Positions 1 to 8,018 of a stretch of DNA of 21,227 nt are shown in pieces. The first letter of the stretch is position 1; each line of letters begins with the position of its first letter. Both the position numbers and the translations under genes were made by a program. The stretch is from positions 1-21,227 of the IMG/VR virus record IMGVR_UViG_3300042923_001207. One strand, written 5' to 3'. The notes under the pieces were generated by a model that was not told the DNA's origin, searched no databases, and worked only from the letters and a program-made list of their open reading frames with translations. This DNA is from a virus.

Positions 1-2
1 CC

Positions 3-1460
3 GGAATCCCAGAGGATACCTTTATTGAGTACGCCGGGATGAACGACAATGTCCCCACCTACCGGAGTTTGCTGAACAACAACCGGGAAGTGGACACGGC
101 CAAGTTCGGGGCGTACGGCAAAGTGCAAGTCACTGCCGAAGACACGGTGATTGAAGACCGGTTGATGTCGACTCCGTTCACCTACAACGAGAACAAGGTT
201 ATCTGGCGGGACCGGCAACGGGGCATTGCCCTGCAACCGTATTACGAACAAACCGAAGTCCGCCTGAACTTCCGCTACCGTGCCGTGGACCAGAACGATG
301 CGATGGACTGGCAGACCCGCATGAAGCGCCGCATTATGGAGAAGTGGTTCGATGCGTCCTACCAGACCTCCTACAACTTTGTGGTGCCGAAACTGATTCT
401 GGCGTTTTACCAGCAGTTCTACAAAATGAAGGAAGCGGTCGCTGGGGAAGGGGATACCTTTGAAGCGTGGATGAACAAACACGCCATCCAGCCCAACACC
501 ACCCTGACCATGCTCAACGGCCAGGAACCGGAGTGGGCGTTTGAAGAAATCCAGTTGGACGTGTTGGGGAACTTTGATTTTACCGCCCCGCCCAAGGAAG
601 AGAAGAACGCCGAGAACACAACCTGGCAAGTAGAGTTCGCTTACACCTTCCGTTACGACCGTCCCCTGGGCTTTATGTTGACCTACCCGTTGGTGTTGCA
701 TAACCAGCTGATGCCGAAGAAGTACCGACCGGACAACGTTATCTACGACCCGTATGCCTACTACGGCCTGGGCCTGAAAGCCCGCAGCCGGTATGACCGC
801 CTGTTGTCGTCCCTGGGCTTGCCGCGGACCCCTCAGCGGGCCGGCAGCATTATCCCGTGGTTCGATGACTTCTGGCCCGACGTCGAAGTGGGGAGCACCA
901 CCAACCTGGCGCAATTCCTGGTGCAGGTGGATGCGGCGAACCCCACACGGGTGCTGGACCTGAAAACCATCCCGGGCTATTACTTCCACCCAGACCTGGT
1001 GGCGTACATGACCCAGGTGCATGACAAGCTCACCCAGCGCAGCGGTGCCGCGGTGAACGTTTCGTTGTACACCAACGACAGCCTGTGGGATTCCCGTGCC
1101 TTGTACGTGGATGAGGACCTGGTGGTGCACACCCGTTCCCCGATGAAGCTGACCAACGTGCACCATGTGCGGGTGAGTCTGTTCAACCAACTCTTTATGC
1201 TCCAGCCCGCGGCCGAGGATACCCTGCGCTCCAACCCGGAGTGGGCGTACCTTATCTTCGACGGCTTAGCCCCCGAGATGCGTCCTCAGGGCTTGTTGCC
1301 GAAATCGCTGAAAGGCTTGTACATTGGGAAACCGGAATGGGACAAGGCGGTGCGCTACCTGAAACAAACCGACCCCCACTTTAAACTGAACAAACGGCTG
1401 ATGCGCCCGACGGTTATGTCGACCCTGTTTGTCAAACACGAGAAGGAGAAGGCGTCATGA
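3..1460 (+). CDS. Virion structural protein, unrecognised family (5' partial)
   Basis: No function recognised. The first in-frame ATG is at 39, but the frame stays open to the left edge and encodes a plausible GIPEDTFIEYAG just before it, and no good ribosome-binding site precedes 39. The true start is therefore probably outside the window and the gene is 5' partial; from the ATG at 39 it would be 473 aa. The protein is soluble, rich in aromatic residues, Pro and Arg/Asp, with no membrane segment or signal peptide, as is common in phage virion proteins. Its last codons overlap the next start in ATGA fashion, so the two are probably translationally coupled. A tail or baseplate role is inferred from the downstream hub-like gene. 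Confidence is high for the gene and low for the role. Confidence 0.75.
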   Translation, partial: GIPEDTFIEYAGMNDNVPTYRSLLNNNREVDTAKFGAYGKVQVTAEDTVIEDRLMSTPFTYNENKVIWRDRQRGIALQPYYEQTEVRLNFRYRAVDQNDAMDWQTRMKRRIMEKWFDASYQTSYNFVVPKLILAFYQQFYKMKEAVAGEGDTFEAWMNKHAIQPNTTLTMLNGQEPEWAFEEIQLDVLGNFDFTAPPKEEKNAENTTWQVEFAYTFRYDRPLGFMLTYPLVLHNQLMPKKYRPDNVIYDPYAYYGLGLKARSRYDRLLSSLGLPRTPQRAGSIIPWFDDFWPDVEVGSTTNLAQFLVQVDAANPTRVLDLKTIPGYYFHPDLVAYMTQVHDKLTQRSGAAVNVSLYTNDSLWDSRALYVDEDLVVHTRSPMKLTNVHHVRVSLFNQLFMLQPAAEDTLRSNPEWAYLIFDGLAPEMRPQGLLPKSLKGLYIGKPEWDKAVRYLKQTDPHFKLNKRLMRPTVMSTLFVKHEKEKAS

Positions 1461-2848
1461 GTCTTTTCGAAGAAGACCCGCAGAAACCCCCGGTGCAACC
1501 CGAACCGGTCAAGGTGAACCCGACCCCGTATAAAGGGCAACCGGTCAACAGCAAGATTAACCCGGTGGGGACCTTACTCACCGCGGTCGCGGGCAGTCGC
1601 TGGATAGTCACCTGGTTCTCGCAGGTGCTGGGGGAAGACGATGAGTGGACCGGGTTCCAGCGGAGTCGTCTGGCCATCAACCAGCAGTACCGCAAAATCA
1701 ACGAGCTGGAACTGAAGGTCACTACCCCGCTGCCGCGTAACCCGTCCTTGCAGCAGGAAGGGCAAGAGTTCGATGTCCGGGGTGAAGCCAACATGTACCC
1801 GGGGGTGATCCCGAATCCGGGCGACATGTTCACCGCAGACACCGGTGATGGCCGTCGCGGTTTGTACATGGTGATTCCACCGGTGCAGACCCGCAGCATC
1901 TATACCCAGACCACCTACACCATCGAGTATGTGCTCGTGGCGTACTGGAACGAAGACTTCGCTCGCCGCTTTGCCAAAAAGACGGTGCAGGAGTATTACT
2001 TCGTCCGTGACTTCCTCGACACCGGGATTAACCCGCTGATTACTGTGGAAGCCGATGGGTTGTACCAGAAGTTGCTGGACATCCGTGACACGTTACCCCG
2101 CCACTACCTCGGAACCTTCTTTGACCGGGAGTATGCCACCCTCACGTTACCGGGGCAGGATGAAACCATCTATGACCCGTTCTTCGCTTACTTTGCCACG
2201 GCGTTGTTTGCCAGCATTGCTGAGGGTACCGTCAATGGCATGAACCACATTGCGGTGATGGACGGGGCCCGCCATGGGTACCGCACGTTCCTGAATGCCC
2301 TGATGGACCAGGACATCAGTTACATGGACAACTGCGAGACCAAGATTCCGATTGTGGACTCCGCCTCGTTCCTGAAAGAGCCGTACTACGGCGGGATTCG
2401 GTACTCCGGGATTCCGTGGGTGATTTACCCGGTGAACCGGGAAGTCTACGCCAATATCCGTTACGGTTTACGCTGGCCGGATACGATGGGCTTACGCGGC
2501 GGGGAACGGGCCGAGTCTCGCTTCCGCTTGCCGTTGAGCTACATCTTCCCGAACCCGACCTTTGGGGCGATGCTGACCCTGACCAAACCGGCGCAGGAGT
2601 CACGGGACATCAAACCGGTCACGGAGGACAGCTACTACATCTTCACGGAATCGTTCTACGCCCGTATCGAGGGAGAACTGTCGTTGCTGGAGAACATGGT
2701 GTGGCAAGCCCTGGAGAGTGACACCGTCGACCCGAAAGAGGTGTTGCGTCTGCTGGAAGAATCCCGGACCTGGCCCCTGCTGGAACAGTTCTATTATCAA
2801 CCCATCCTTTATGCGTTAATCCCGTCGGCCTTCCGGGGCCTTCCTTAA
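1457..2848 (+). CDS. Virion structural protein, unrecognised family (463 aa)
   Basis: A complete 463-aa gene whose start overlaps the preceding stop, with a purine-rich ribosome-binding site (GAAGGAGAAGG) just upstream. The N-terminus (about residues 8-30) is Pro-rich and probably disordered. Around residues 117-160 there is a Gly/Asp turn-rich beta region (NPGDMF...GDGRRGLYMV...YTIEYVLV) that resembles the small beta-barrels of baseplate and tail-completion proteins. The rest is mixed and rich in Tyr and Pro, and there is no transmembrane segment. Second of five co-directional genes, so most likely a tail or baseplate part, but I do not recognise the family. Confidence 0.72.
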   Translation: MSLFEEDPQKPPVQPEPVKVNPTPYKGQPVNSKINPVGTLLTAVAGSRWIVTWFSQVLGEDDEWTGFQRSRLAINQQYRKINELELKVTTPLPRNPSLQQEGQEFDVRGEANMYPGVIPNPGDMFTADTGDGRRGLYMVIPPVQTRSIYTQTTYTIEYVLVAYWNEDFARRFAKKTVQEYYFVRDFLDTGINPLITVEADGLYQKLLDIRDTLPRHYLGTFFDREYATLTLPGQDETIYDPFFAYFATALFASIAEGTVNGMNHIAVMDGARHGYRTFLNALMDQDISYMDNCETKIPIVDSASFLKEPYYGGIRYSGIPWVIYPVNREVYANIRYGLRWPDTMGLRGGERAESRFRLPLSYIFPNPTFGAMLTLTKPAQESRDIKPVTEDSYYIFTESFYARIEGELSLLENMVWQALESDTVDPKEVLRLLEESRTWPLLEQFYYQPILYALIPSAFRGLP

Positions 2849-2858
2849 CGCACCCAGC

Positions 2859-2884
2859 GCTTCGCTACGCGGTTGTAGCGAAGC
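2859..2884 (+). other. Perfect 10-bp intergenic hairpin without U-tract
   Basis: GCTTCGCTAC (2859-2868) pairs perfectly with GTAGCGAAGC (2875-2884) around a GCGGTT loop. It is followed by AATGAGG rather than a run of T, so it does not look like a normal intrinsic terminator. It lies between two co-directional genes, immediately before the ribosome-binding site (GAGGAA) of the next one. An RNA processing site, a barrier to 3' decay of the upstream message, or a translation-tuning element are all possible. Confidence 0.6.
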
Positions 2885-2899
2885 AATGAGGAAACGCCA

Positions 2900-3508
2900 A
2901 TGACCAGAGTAACGAACGCCTTACAGAGCGTCTCAGAGCGCCATACGCCGGAATACAAGATTTTCAAGAAACCGTTTTGCTGTCAGACCCCGGATTACGA
3001 GCTGATTTCGGATGAGGCGGTGGAAAAGTTCGGTACCTTCACCACCGGTGACCGGTCGATGGACATGCAACGCGCCCGCATGACGTCGAACTGTTGGTTG
3101 TCCATTAACCAGATACTGGAAATCTTTCAGGGCGGGGGCTATGTCCGGCTGGTGAACTACAGCACTGACGTGGCCATTATCCACAAAATCATTCAGGAGT
3201 ACCTGGAGAAGTTTGTGGGTTGGCAGAATGAAAAGAACCGCGGGGGTCTGGGGATTCACGACGAGGCGAAGTTTCGTAAGGTGGCGGACTATTGTCGGCA
3301 GCTGGACGAACTCGGCAAGATGATTCACGGCCGTGCTGCTTCCCGTCGTATTGAACGCACCCCACAGAAAGTCCTGAACCGGGCAGAACTGTTGGAGCGC
3401 AGCCTGATTGACCGCATGACCGACCGTGACCAGGCAACCACCCCGGACTACGTGCCGTTTACCGAACGCATCAACTACGCGGCTTTGCGCAAACCCAAAC
3501 GTTACTAA
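2900..3508 (+). CDS. Small virion-operon protein, unknown (202 aa)
   Basis: Unrecognised. The start is supported by GAGGAA about 8 bases upstream. The protein is basic and probably mostly helical, with a predicted amphipathic helix pair around residues 75-110 (TDVAIIHKIIQEYLEKFVGW) and a second helical stretch around 125-175. The C-terminus is Arg/Lys-rich. There are no membrane segments, and its few Cys residues (CC near residue 27) do not form a zinc motif. It sits 51 bp after the preceding gene, across a hairpin, and 9 bp before a hub-like gene, so an accessory role in tail or baseplate assembly is plausible but unproven. Confidence 0.65.
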   Translation: MTRVTNALQSVSERHTPEYKIFKKPFCCQTPDYELISDEAVEKFGTFTTGDRSMDMQRARMTSNCWLSINQILEIFQGGGYVRLVNYSTDVAIIHKIIQEYLEKFVGWQNEKNRGGLGIHDEAKFRKVADYCRQLDELGKMIHGRAASRRIERTPQKVLNRAELLERSLIDRMTDRDQATTPDYVPFTERINYAALRKPKRY

Positions 3509-3517
3509 GAGGCGACC

Positions 3518-4864
3518 ATGAACCCAACGCTGCTGTACGATGCCGTGCAGAAGATTGTAACCCGCCAGGGGCAACTGCGTTACATGCACAAGGTGACCTT
3601 TGCCACGGCCAACGGCAACATTGATGCCCTGGCGGTGGTGGAGAAGTACAGTACCGCGGACTATGCCACGAGCTTTTGTGAAGAGGTGTCAATCAGGGTG
3701 ACGATGTCGGTCTACAACTACCGGCGTTACCTGTACCAGAACCGGGACAACCTGCGGGCGATTGTGCAGAAAATTCCCATTGACCCGGTCAGTGACATTC
3801 CCCAGCCCCAGGCCGGGGTGGATGTGCGGGTGTACAGGGCGTTCCTGGTGGACAATGAAGACCCGGCGATTACCCGCGGCAGTCCCATGACCTCCGGCAC
3901 CTACGTGGACGGCAAGGACGACATGCGCTACTTTACCGTGCAGCTGGTTGACCAGGTTGCCGAGTACGCCAGTGTGCGCCAAGGGGGCGGGGTGTTCCGG
4001 TTCACCAAGACCGAAGATATCCTGAAGTCCTTTATCCTCAGCAGCGCCAAAACCGAGGAAGGGGACCAGGGGGTGTTCCTCAAGGCCCTGGACGTGGTGC
4101 CGCCGGATGTCGGGGAGAGTAACAAGCTCGACCAGGTGCTGATTCCCCACGACCAGCTACTGATTGAGGTACCGGGGTTTCTGCAAGAGTATAAAGGAGG
4201 GCTGTACAACCACGGGCTGGGGTCCTTTATCCTGAACGGCACCTGGTACGTCTACCCGCTGTACAACACCCAACGCTTTAAGACGGCCCAACGGCGCATG
4301 GTGTTGTACCAGGTCTCGACCAACGTGATTCCGGTGGCCGACAAAACCTACACCTGGGATGGCTCGACGTTAACCGTGGTCTGTTCGGGGTCGGCGAAGA
4401 TTCAGGACATCTCGGTGAGCGGTACCTTCCAGGGTGGCACCGGGACCCGCTTTACCCGCGCCAGTGAGTTTCTGTCAGAAGCCACCACCGATGAGGGTAA
4501 CCAGGGGCAAATCAACCGCAGCAAGACCATGGCGGAGTTTCAGACCAGCCAACGGGCGGATGGCTTTAACATCGGCAAGTTCTCGGACACCCCTATCACC
4601 GACAACGTCCCGAACGAGCTGTCGAAGATTGCGGCCCGCAGTGGGCAAATCATGGTCACCACCTGGCAGAACTCGGACACCAGTTACCTCTTCCCGGGGA
4701 TGCCGATTCGGGTCTACCAGGATATCGGGGGCAAGGTCACCTGTCGGGATGGGGTAGTGTTGCAAGTGGATGAGCAGTGGGCACTGGAACGTCCGGGGTT
4801 AAACGGCAAGACCATGGTCAGTACCGCGGGCTTGGTTATCTTTTTATCGAAGGAAGAGGTGTAA
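3518..4864 (+). CDS. Probable baseplate hub / central tail protein (T4 gp27-like architecture)
   Basis: A 448-aa protein with AGAGGCG just before its ATG. Three regions recall contractile-tail hub proteins (T4 gp27, P2 gpD type). There is an N-terminal beta domain (about residues 20-125). A middle segment (about 205-255) has the pattern LLIEVPGFL...GGLYNHGLGSFILNGTWYVYPLYNT. A C-terminal beta domain (about 370-448) has the pattern SGQIMVTTWQNSD..LFPGMPIRVYQD..GKV....GVV, typical of late-control/OB-like hub domains. If correct, it would form the central ring joining tube to spike. The call rests on remembered fold patterns rather than an alignment. Alternatives are another baseplate wedge or tail-tube-adaptor protein. 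The neighbours are all virion-like genes on the same strand. Confidence 0.5.
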   Translation: MNPTLLYDAVQKIVTRQGQLRYMHKVTFATANGNIDALAVVEKYSTADYATSFCEEVSIRVTMSVYNYRRYLYQNRDNLRAIVQKIPIDPVSDIPQPQAGVDVRVYRAFLVDNEDPAITRGSPMTSGTYVDGKDDMRYFTVQLVDQVAEYASVRQGGGVFRFTKTEDILKSFILSSAKTEEGDQGVFLKALDVVPPDVGESNKLDQVLIPHDQLLIEVPGFLQEYKGGLYNHGLGSFILNGTWYVYPLYNTQRFKTAQRRMVLYQVSTNVIPVADKTYTWDGSTLTVVCSGSAKIQDISVSGTFQGGTGTRFTRASEFLSEATTDEGNQGQINRSKTMAEFQTSQRADGFNIGKFSDTPITDNVPNELSKIAARSGQIMVTTWQNSDTSYLFPGMPIRVYQDIGGKVTCRDGVVLQVDEQWALERPGLNGKTMVSTAGLVIFLSKEEV

Positions 4865-4865
4865 G

Positions 4866-5675
4866 ATGGTGTACCCAGAAAACCCGGGCAACGTGGACTT
4901 CATCACCCAGGCCGTGGCCGCAGAAGTGGCGCTCTACCCGGCCCACACGGTCACGGTCCTGCCGCGCTATGAACGTAACCCGTTTGTGGGTGTGGCAGAG
5001 ATAGCCCACGGTGATGCCCACGTCATTCAGTTAAACAGCCATTACATCGGGTACCCACCTGTATTGAAAGGGTTGCCGGTGAGTGACGAAGCCACCTTGA
5101 TGGCGCTGGAGGGGGCGAAGGAGAGTCGGATGGCCCTGGCACACCTGGACGTCACGTTAGGTGGGGGTGAGAACGGCCCGGCGTACGATTACTTCTTTCG
5201 CCTGTACCAGAACAACCAGTCTCCCCTGACCCTGAACCGCTACCGCCCCGAGGACCTGTTGTACTGGGTGTTGTTTGGCACGGCACCACTCAACATCAAA
5301 ACCCGTATCGACCGGACCCTGCGTAAGGATGACAATTTCCTCAGTGGTATCCTGGTTAGTGACCTCCCCACCCTGAAAGCCAAATTCGCCACCCACAGCG
5401 CACTGGATAGCGACCAGGTCATTATCGGGGATAAGACCCTCCGCTTCCTGGGCGACTTTCCTGTGGTGCCTACAGGCCGGTATACGCAGCATGACCAGGA
5501 GATGGAGCGCAGTATCGGCTACCTCTACCAGGGGGTGTTGTCAGCGAACCTGTCTGCGGCGGAACAGGCAACCTGGCGCAGCAGTAAATGGGACCTGCGT
5601 CTGGATAACCTGATTCGCTCGATTTACCGGGCACCGTGGTTCTGGGCGTATTACTACAGCCGGGCAACATCATAG
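4866..5675 (+). CDS. Virion-operon protein, unknown (269 aa)
   Basis: Unrecognised protein starting one base after the previous stop; its ribosome-binding site (AAGGAAGAGGTG) lies inside the upstream gene, so expression is probably coupled to the hub-like protein. It is soluble and mixed alpha/beta, with a His/Tyr-rich middle and an aromatic C-terminus (about residues 250-265, RAPWFWAYYYS). The segment around residues 125-150 (RYRPEDLLYWVLFG) looks like a buried amphipathic helix. It is the last gene of the left operon; a 13-bp hairpin follows directly. A small baseplate component is a reasonable guess from position only. Confidence 0.65.
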   Translation: MVYPENPGNVDFITQAVAAEVALYPAHTVTVLPRYERNPFVGVAEIAHGDAHVIQLNSHYIGYPPVLKGLPVSDEATLMALEGAKESRMALAHLDVTLGGGENGPAYDYFFRLYQNNQSPLTLNRYRPEDLLYWVLFGTAPLNIKTRIDRTLRKDDNFLSGILVSDLPTLKAKFATHSALDSDQVIIGDKTLRFLGDFPVVPTGRYTQHDQEMERSIGYLYQGVLSANLSAAEQATWRSSKWDLRLDNLIRSIYRAPWFWAYYYSRATS

Positions 5676-5678
5676 GTG

Positions 5679-5708
5679 AGACTGGAGAGGCTCACGCCTC
5701 TCCAGTCT
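5679..5708. terminator. 13-bp hairpin between convergent genes (atypical terminator)
   Basis: AGACTGGAGAGGC (5679-5691) and GCCTCTCCAGTCT (5696-5708) form a perfect 13-bp stem with a TCAC loop. It starts 3 bases after one stop codon and lies 21 bases from the stop of the convergent helicase gene. No T-run follows on either strand, so it is not a classical intrinsic terminator. Its place suggests a shared, bidirectional 3' end or transcript-stabilising structure. Confidence 0.6.
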
Positions 5709-5729
5709 GTATGCCGGTCACCCGACACC

Positions 5730-7289
5730 TCAGTTAATCGTAAAGCCTGTCTCGCCGTCAGATTGTTCCCACCACGGAGTCCCGCCCCCTTCACCGACGG
5801 CACCGCCACCCGGTGCCTTCATGCTCAGGTCAACCCCGTTGATGTCATCCTGGATACCGAACTCGGTGAACTCCAGGGTAAAGCGTTGGTCTTTCATCGG
5901 GGTGTCATCGACCCCACGGTGTTTACCACGCCCCACGTTCAGGTAGGTGCGGCCGTCTTGCTCAATCTTTTGCAGGTTACACTCCCAATCCACTTCTTGC
6001 GCCAGCGTCTTACAGTCGTGGTAGTAGGCCCGGTTCAGAACCTCGTTCATAAAGCTCTTCGGCCGGTCACGGTGAATCGCCAGGGCTTCGGTCGACAACT
6101 GGTGCGGGGTAATCATCAGGTAGTTGTGACGCAGCATCAGGTTACGGCTACGGTTGAACAACGCCTGCTTGTCACGGCCGGTGATACCACTGTGGGTCAG
6201 TCCCTTGGTGGAACACATCCCCAGGTAGTCGATGGTCATGACGATAATCTCGTACCCCATCGCCTCGCACTTGAGCACCAGGGCCTGGAGTTCGTCGTAA
6301 CCGAAGTACTCGGGGTCGACCTGGGCCATCAGGAAGTGCCAGCCGTTCTCCATGAACTTTTCTTTCATGTAGGCCGCTGCGGATGCCGGGTCGATATCGG
6401 CCACGCGAATCTTCTTGTGAATCACCGGTTCCAGTGCTTGCTTGTACATGGTACGCAAGTTGACGGTCAACTGGTTCTCGGTGGAAATCATCAGAATCGC
6501 GGCTTTCTTGTTCGGGTCCTTGGGTTTCGGGATGTTGTACATCGCCGCCCCACGGGTCATCATCATCGCCATGCCCGATTTGAAGTGGTGTTGTAACCCC
6601 CCAATCATGCACTGCTCACCACGACGACCCCCGCCCTGTTCCCCGAACATGCGGTTCAGTGCCTGGATACCAAACTTAATGATTTCATCGGGGGCAACGG
6701 ACTTCTTCGCCTCCAGGAAGAGTTTACGCAGCCCCTCTAAGTCGTCGAAGTCCACGAAGTCACTGACGCCACGAATCGAGCGCAGGTCTTCGCCTTCCAC
6801 TTCGGCAAACTTCTCAAACTCGGAGACAATGGACCGTGCCTGGGTCGGCAGGTCGTACTCTTCCTGTCCGTATAACACCCGCTTGGCCACGTCTTGCAGG
6901 GACTTGGTAAACTCCACCTTACGCTGGTAGGTCTTCAGTTCCCGCATTAATGTGAGACAATAGTTCTTGATGGCCTTCTGGTCCATTTCCTGGCGCAGAC
7001 CATCGAGAATGATTTCCAGCGTATCCTGGTCTTCTTTACAGATAATCTTTATTTGCTGAATCAGGTACTCTTTGAGAATCTTTTCATTATAGTGGTTGAG
7101 CTGTTTGGCGATGAGCACCATCAGTCCGTTGAACATCGCTTTCGTATCGTCCGCGTCCACCGCATCACGTTGGGGACGCAGCTCCTTTACGATACTCTTA
7201 ATCAAGGTGGAGTTGTCAGCACCCGATTCAAGCTGTTGTTCCCAATACAGCAGTAATAGTGTGTTTATGACAACGAGCTTATAGTTCAT
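5730..7289 (-). CDS. DnaB-like replicative DNA helicase
   Basis: A 519-aa protein with the layout of a DnaB-family helicase: a helical N-terminal part (1-200) and a RecA-like ATPase domain (about 205-480). The Walker A position is GGLQHHFKSG (230-239), with K237 and S238 present but Phe at 236 where GxxxxGK[ST] has Gly. A catalytic Glu follows the next strand (STE, E271), as in DnaB. Walker B is IIVMTIDY (D354). The sensor-like Gln is in MITPHQLS (Q397). A C-terminal GRGKHRG (453-459) matches the arginine-finger region. The C-terminus is Gly-rich and probably disordered. It would unwind the phage replication fork as a hexamer. It is the only - strand gene in the left half, set among virion genes. 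Start at 7289 has a GGTAGG-like site; no better in-frame start is evident. Confidence 0.82.
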   Translation of the reverse strand: MNYKLVVINTLLLLYWEQQLESGADNSTLIKSIVKELRPQRDAVDADDTKAMFNGLMVLIAKQLNHYNEKILKEYLIQQIKIICKEDQDTLEIILDGLRQEMDQKAIKNYCLTLMRELKTYQRKVEFTKSLQDVAKRVLYGQEEYDLPTQARSIVSEFEKFAEVEGEDLRSIRGVSDFVDFDDLEGLRKLFLEAKKSVAPDEIIKFGIQALNRMFGEQGGGRRGEQCMIGGLQHHFKSGMAMMMTRGAAMYNIPKPKDPNKKAAILMISTENQLTVNLRTMYKQALEPVIHKKIRVADIDPASAAAYMKEKFMENGWHFLMAQVDPEYFGYDELQALVLKCEAMGYEIIVMTIDYLGMCSTKGLTHSGITGRDKQALFNRSRNLMLRHNYLMITPHQLSTEALAIHRDRPKSFMNEVLNRAYYHDCKTLAQEVDWECNLQKIEQDGRTYLNVGRGKHRGVDDTPMKDQRFTLEFTEFGIQDDINGVDLSMKAPGGGAVGEGGGTPWWEQSDGETGFTIN

Positions 7290-7304
7290 CTACCTACCCC
7301 AATG

Positions 7305-7314
7305 AAATGATATG
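7305..7314 (+). promoter_or_regulatory. Candidate TATG-type phage promoter (AAATGATATG)
   Basis: AAATGATATG lies in the 55-bp gap between the divergent helicase and 193-aa genes, 30 bases before the latter's ATG. The same decamer recurs upstream of the capsid gene at 7944-7953. Late promoters read by the phiKZ non-virion RNA polymerase have a short TATG core; these elements end in TATG at the right distance. The assignment is by analogy. Confidence 0.42.
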
Positions 7315-7344
7315 TACAGCTAACCCACGCGGAGACCCCTGCGA

Positions 7345-7926
7345 ATGGCCATCATGCAAACTCTCACGCTCGGAATCGTGCCATCATGGCTCGCCGAAAT
7401 CGTGACGCGTCATCCGACCGCCAGTTACAAAGACCTGCTTGATTTCTCGTCACTTGACGGGTTAGAAGGTGATTCGTCTATACTAACCCGCGACGAATTA
7501 ATTATTTACATCCTGGCCCAGGGACTTCAGCCCTCGCTCATGAAAGGTGCGTTTACCGACATCCATAATATTGCGCTGTCGGAAGCCAACCGTAATTTCT
7601 GTGCAACGTTCAAATCTGAACTGAACCGCCTTCAGAAAGAGCTGGAGACCCGCAGCCGCGTGGACGCCTTGTTACGTGACCATGATAATAATATGTCACA
7701 CTACATCGCTGAAGGCGGTAGTCCGCTTACCAACGAGTATTATGTACCGGTTGTGGTTGACCAAAACACCCTGTTTCTTATAGGGAGTCCAGAGCCAGCG
7801 TACAAAGATGACCGCGCATTCTATAACGCCGTTCTCGAGCAACTTGCCACGATAACCGAGTTTACCGAATTCAAGCAATCGCTTGTCTTCAAGCAGTACC
7901 TCCGTCATGCCGTGTCGGACCGATAA
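7345..7926 (+). CDS. Unknown 193-aa protein upstream of the capsid gene
   Basis: Unrecognised. The start is supported by GGAG 10 bases upstream; an in-frame ATG three codons later is an alternative. The protein is acidic to neutral and largely helical, with a charged helix around residues 80-115 that could be a short coiled coil, and no membrane segment. Its codons are more AT-rich than those of the left operon. It lies directly before the major capsid gene with the same candidate promoter motif, but separate from it (92-bp gap containing a hairpin). A head-assembly or regulatory role is possible; nothing in the sequence decides it. Confidence 0.65.
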   Translation: MAIMQTLTLGIVPSWLAEIVTRHPTASYKDLLDFSSLDGLEGDSSILTRDELIIYILAQGLQPSLMKGAFTDIHNIALSEANRNFCATFKSELNRLQKELETRSRVDALLRDHDNNMSHYIAEGGSPLTNEYYVPVVVDQNTLFLIGSPEPAYKDDRAFYNAVLEQLATITEFTEFKQSLVFKQYLRHAVSDR

Positions 7927-7940
7927 CGCCGTCACGGCGT
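7926..7940 (+). other. Short hairpin at the gene end, no U-tract
   Basis: ACGCCG (7926-7931) pairs with CGGCGT (7935-7940) around a TCA loop, overlapping the stop codon of the preceding gene. A run of A, not T, follows on the + strand, so it is not a standard terminator. The candidate capsid promoter motif begins only 4 bases further on. Confidence 0.45.
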
Positions 7941-7943
7941 AAA

Positions 7944-7958
7944 AAATGATATGGTATG
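7944..7958 (+). promoter_or_regulatory. Candidate capsid promoter (AAATGATATG plus second TATG)
   Basis: AAATGATATG (7944-7953) repeats the element at 7305 exactly, and a second TATG follows at 7955-7958. It lies in the only gap before the most codon-biased gene in the window and leaves a leader of about 60 bases, ending with a good AAGGA ribosome-binding site at 8006-8010. Proposed as a late promoter of the phiKZ non-virion-polymerase kind. Confidence 0.48.
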
Positions 7959-8018
7959 TGATAATGTCACAGTCACGTGATTGCAACCAACCTTTCTCAA
8001 CGTTGAAGGATTGAAAGA

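Noticed and set aside
2933-3589. 218-codon - strand open frame opposite the 202-aa gene
   Set aside because: It runs across the end of one supported gene into the next and has no supported start; a by-product of high GC at third codon positions.
5676-6596. Long + strand open frame (306 codons) opposite the helicase gene
   Set aside because: It is fully antisense to a recognisable helicase, begins directly after the previous stop with a hairpin at its start, and its product is a low-complexity mix typical of the reverse frame of GC-rich codons.
7926-7940. Hairpin as an intrinsic terminator
   Set aside because: A-run rather than T-run follows on the + strand, so it was listed as a plain hairpin instead.
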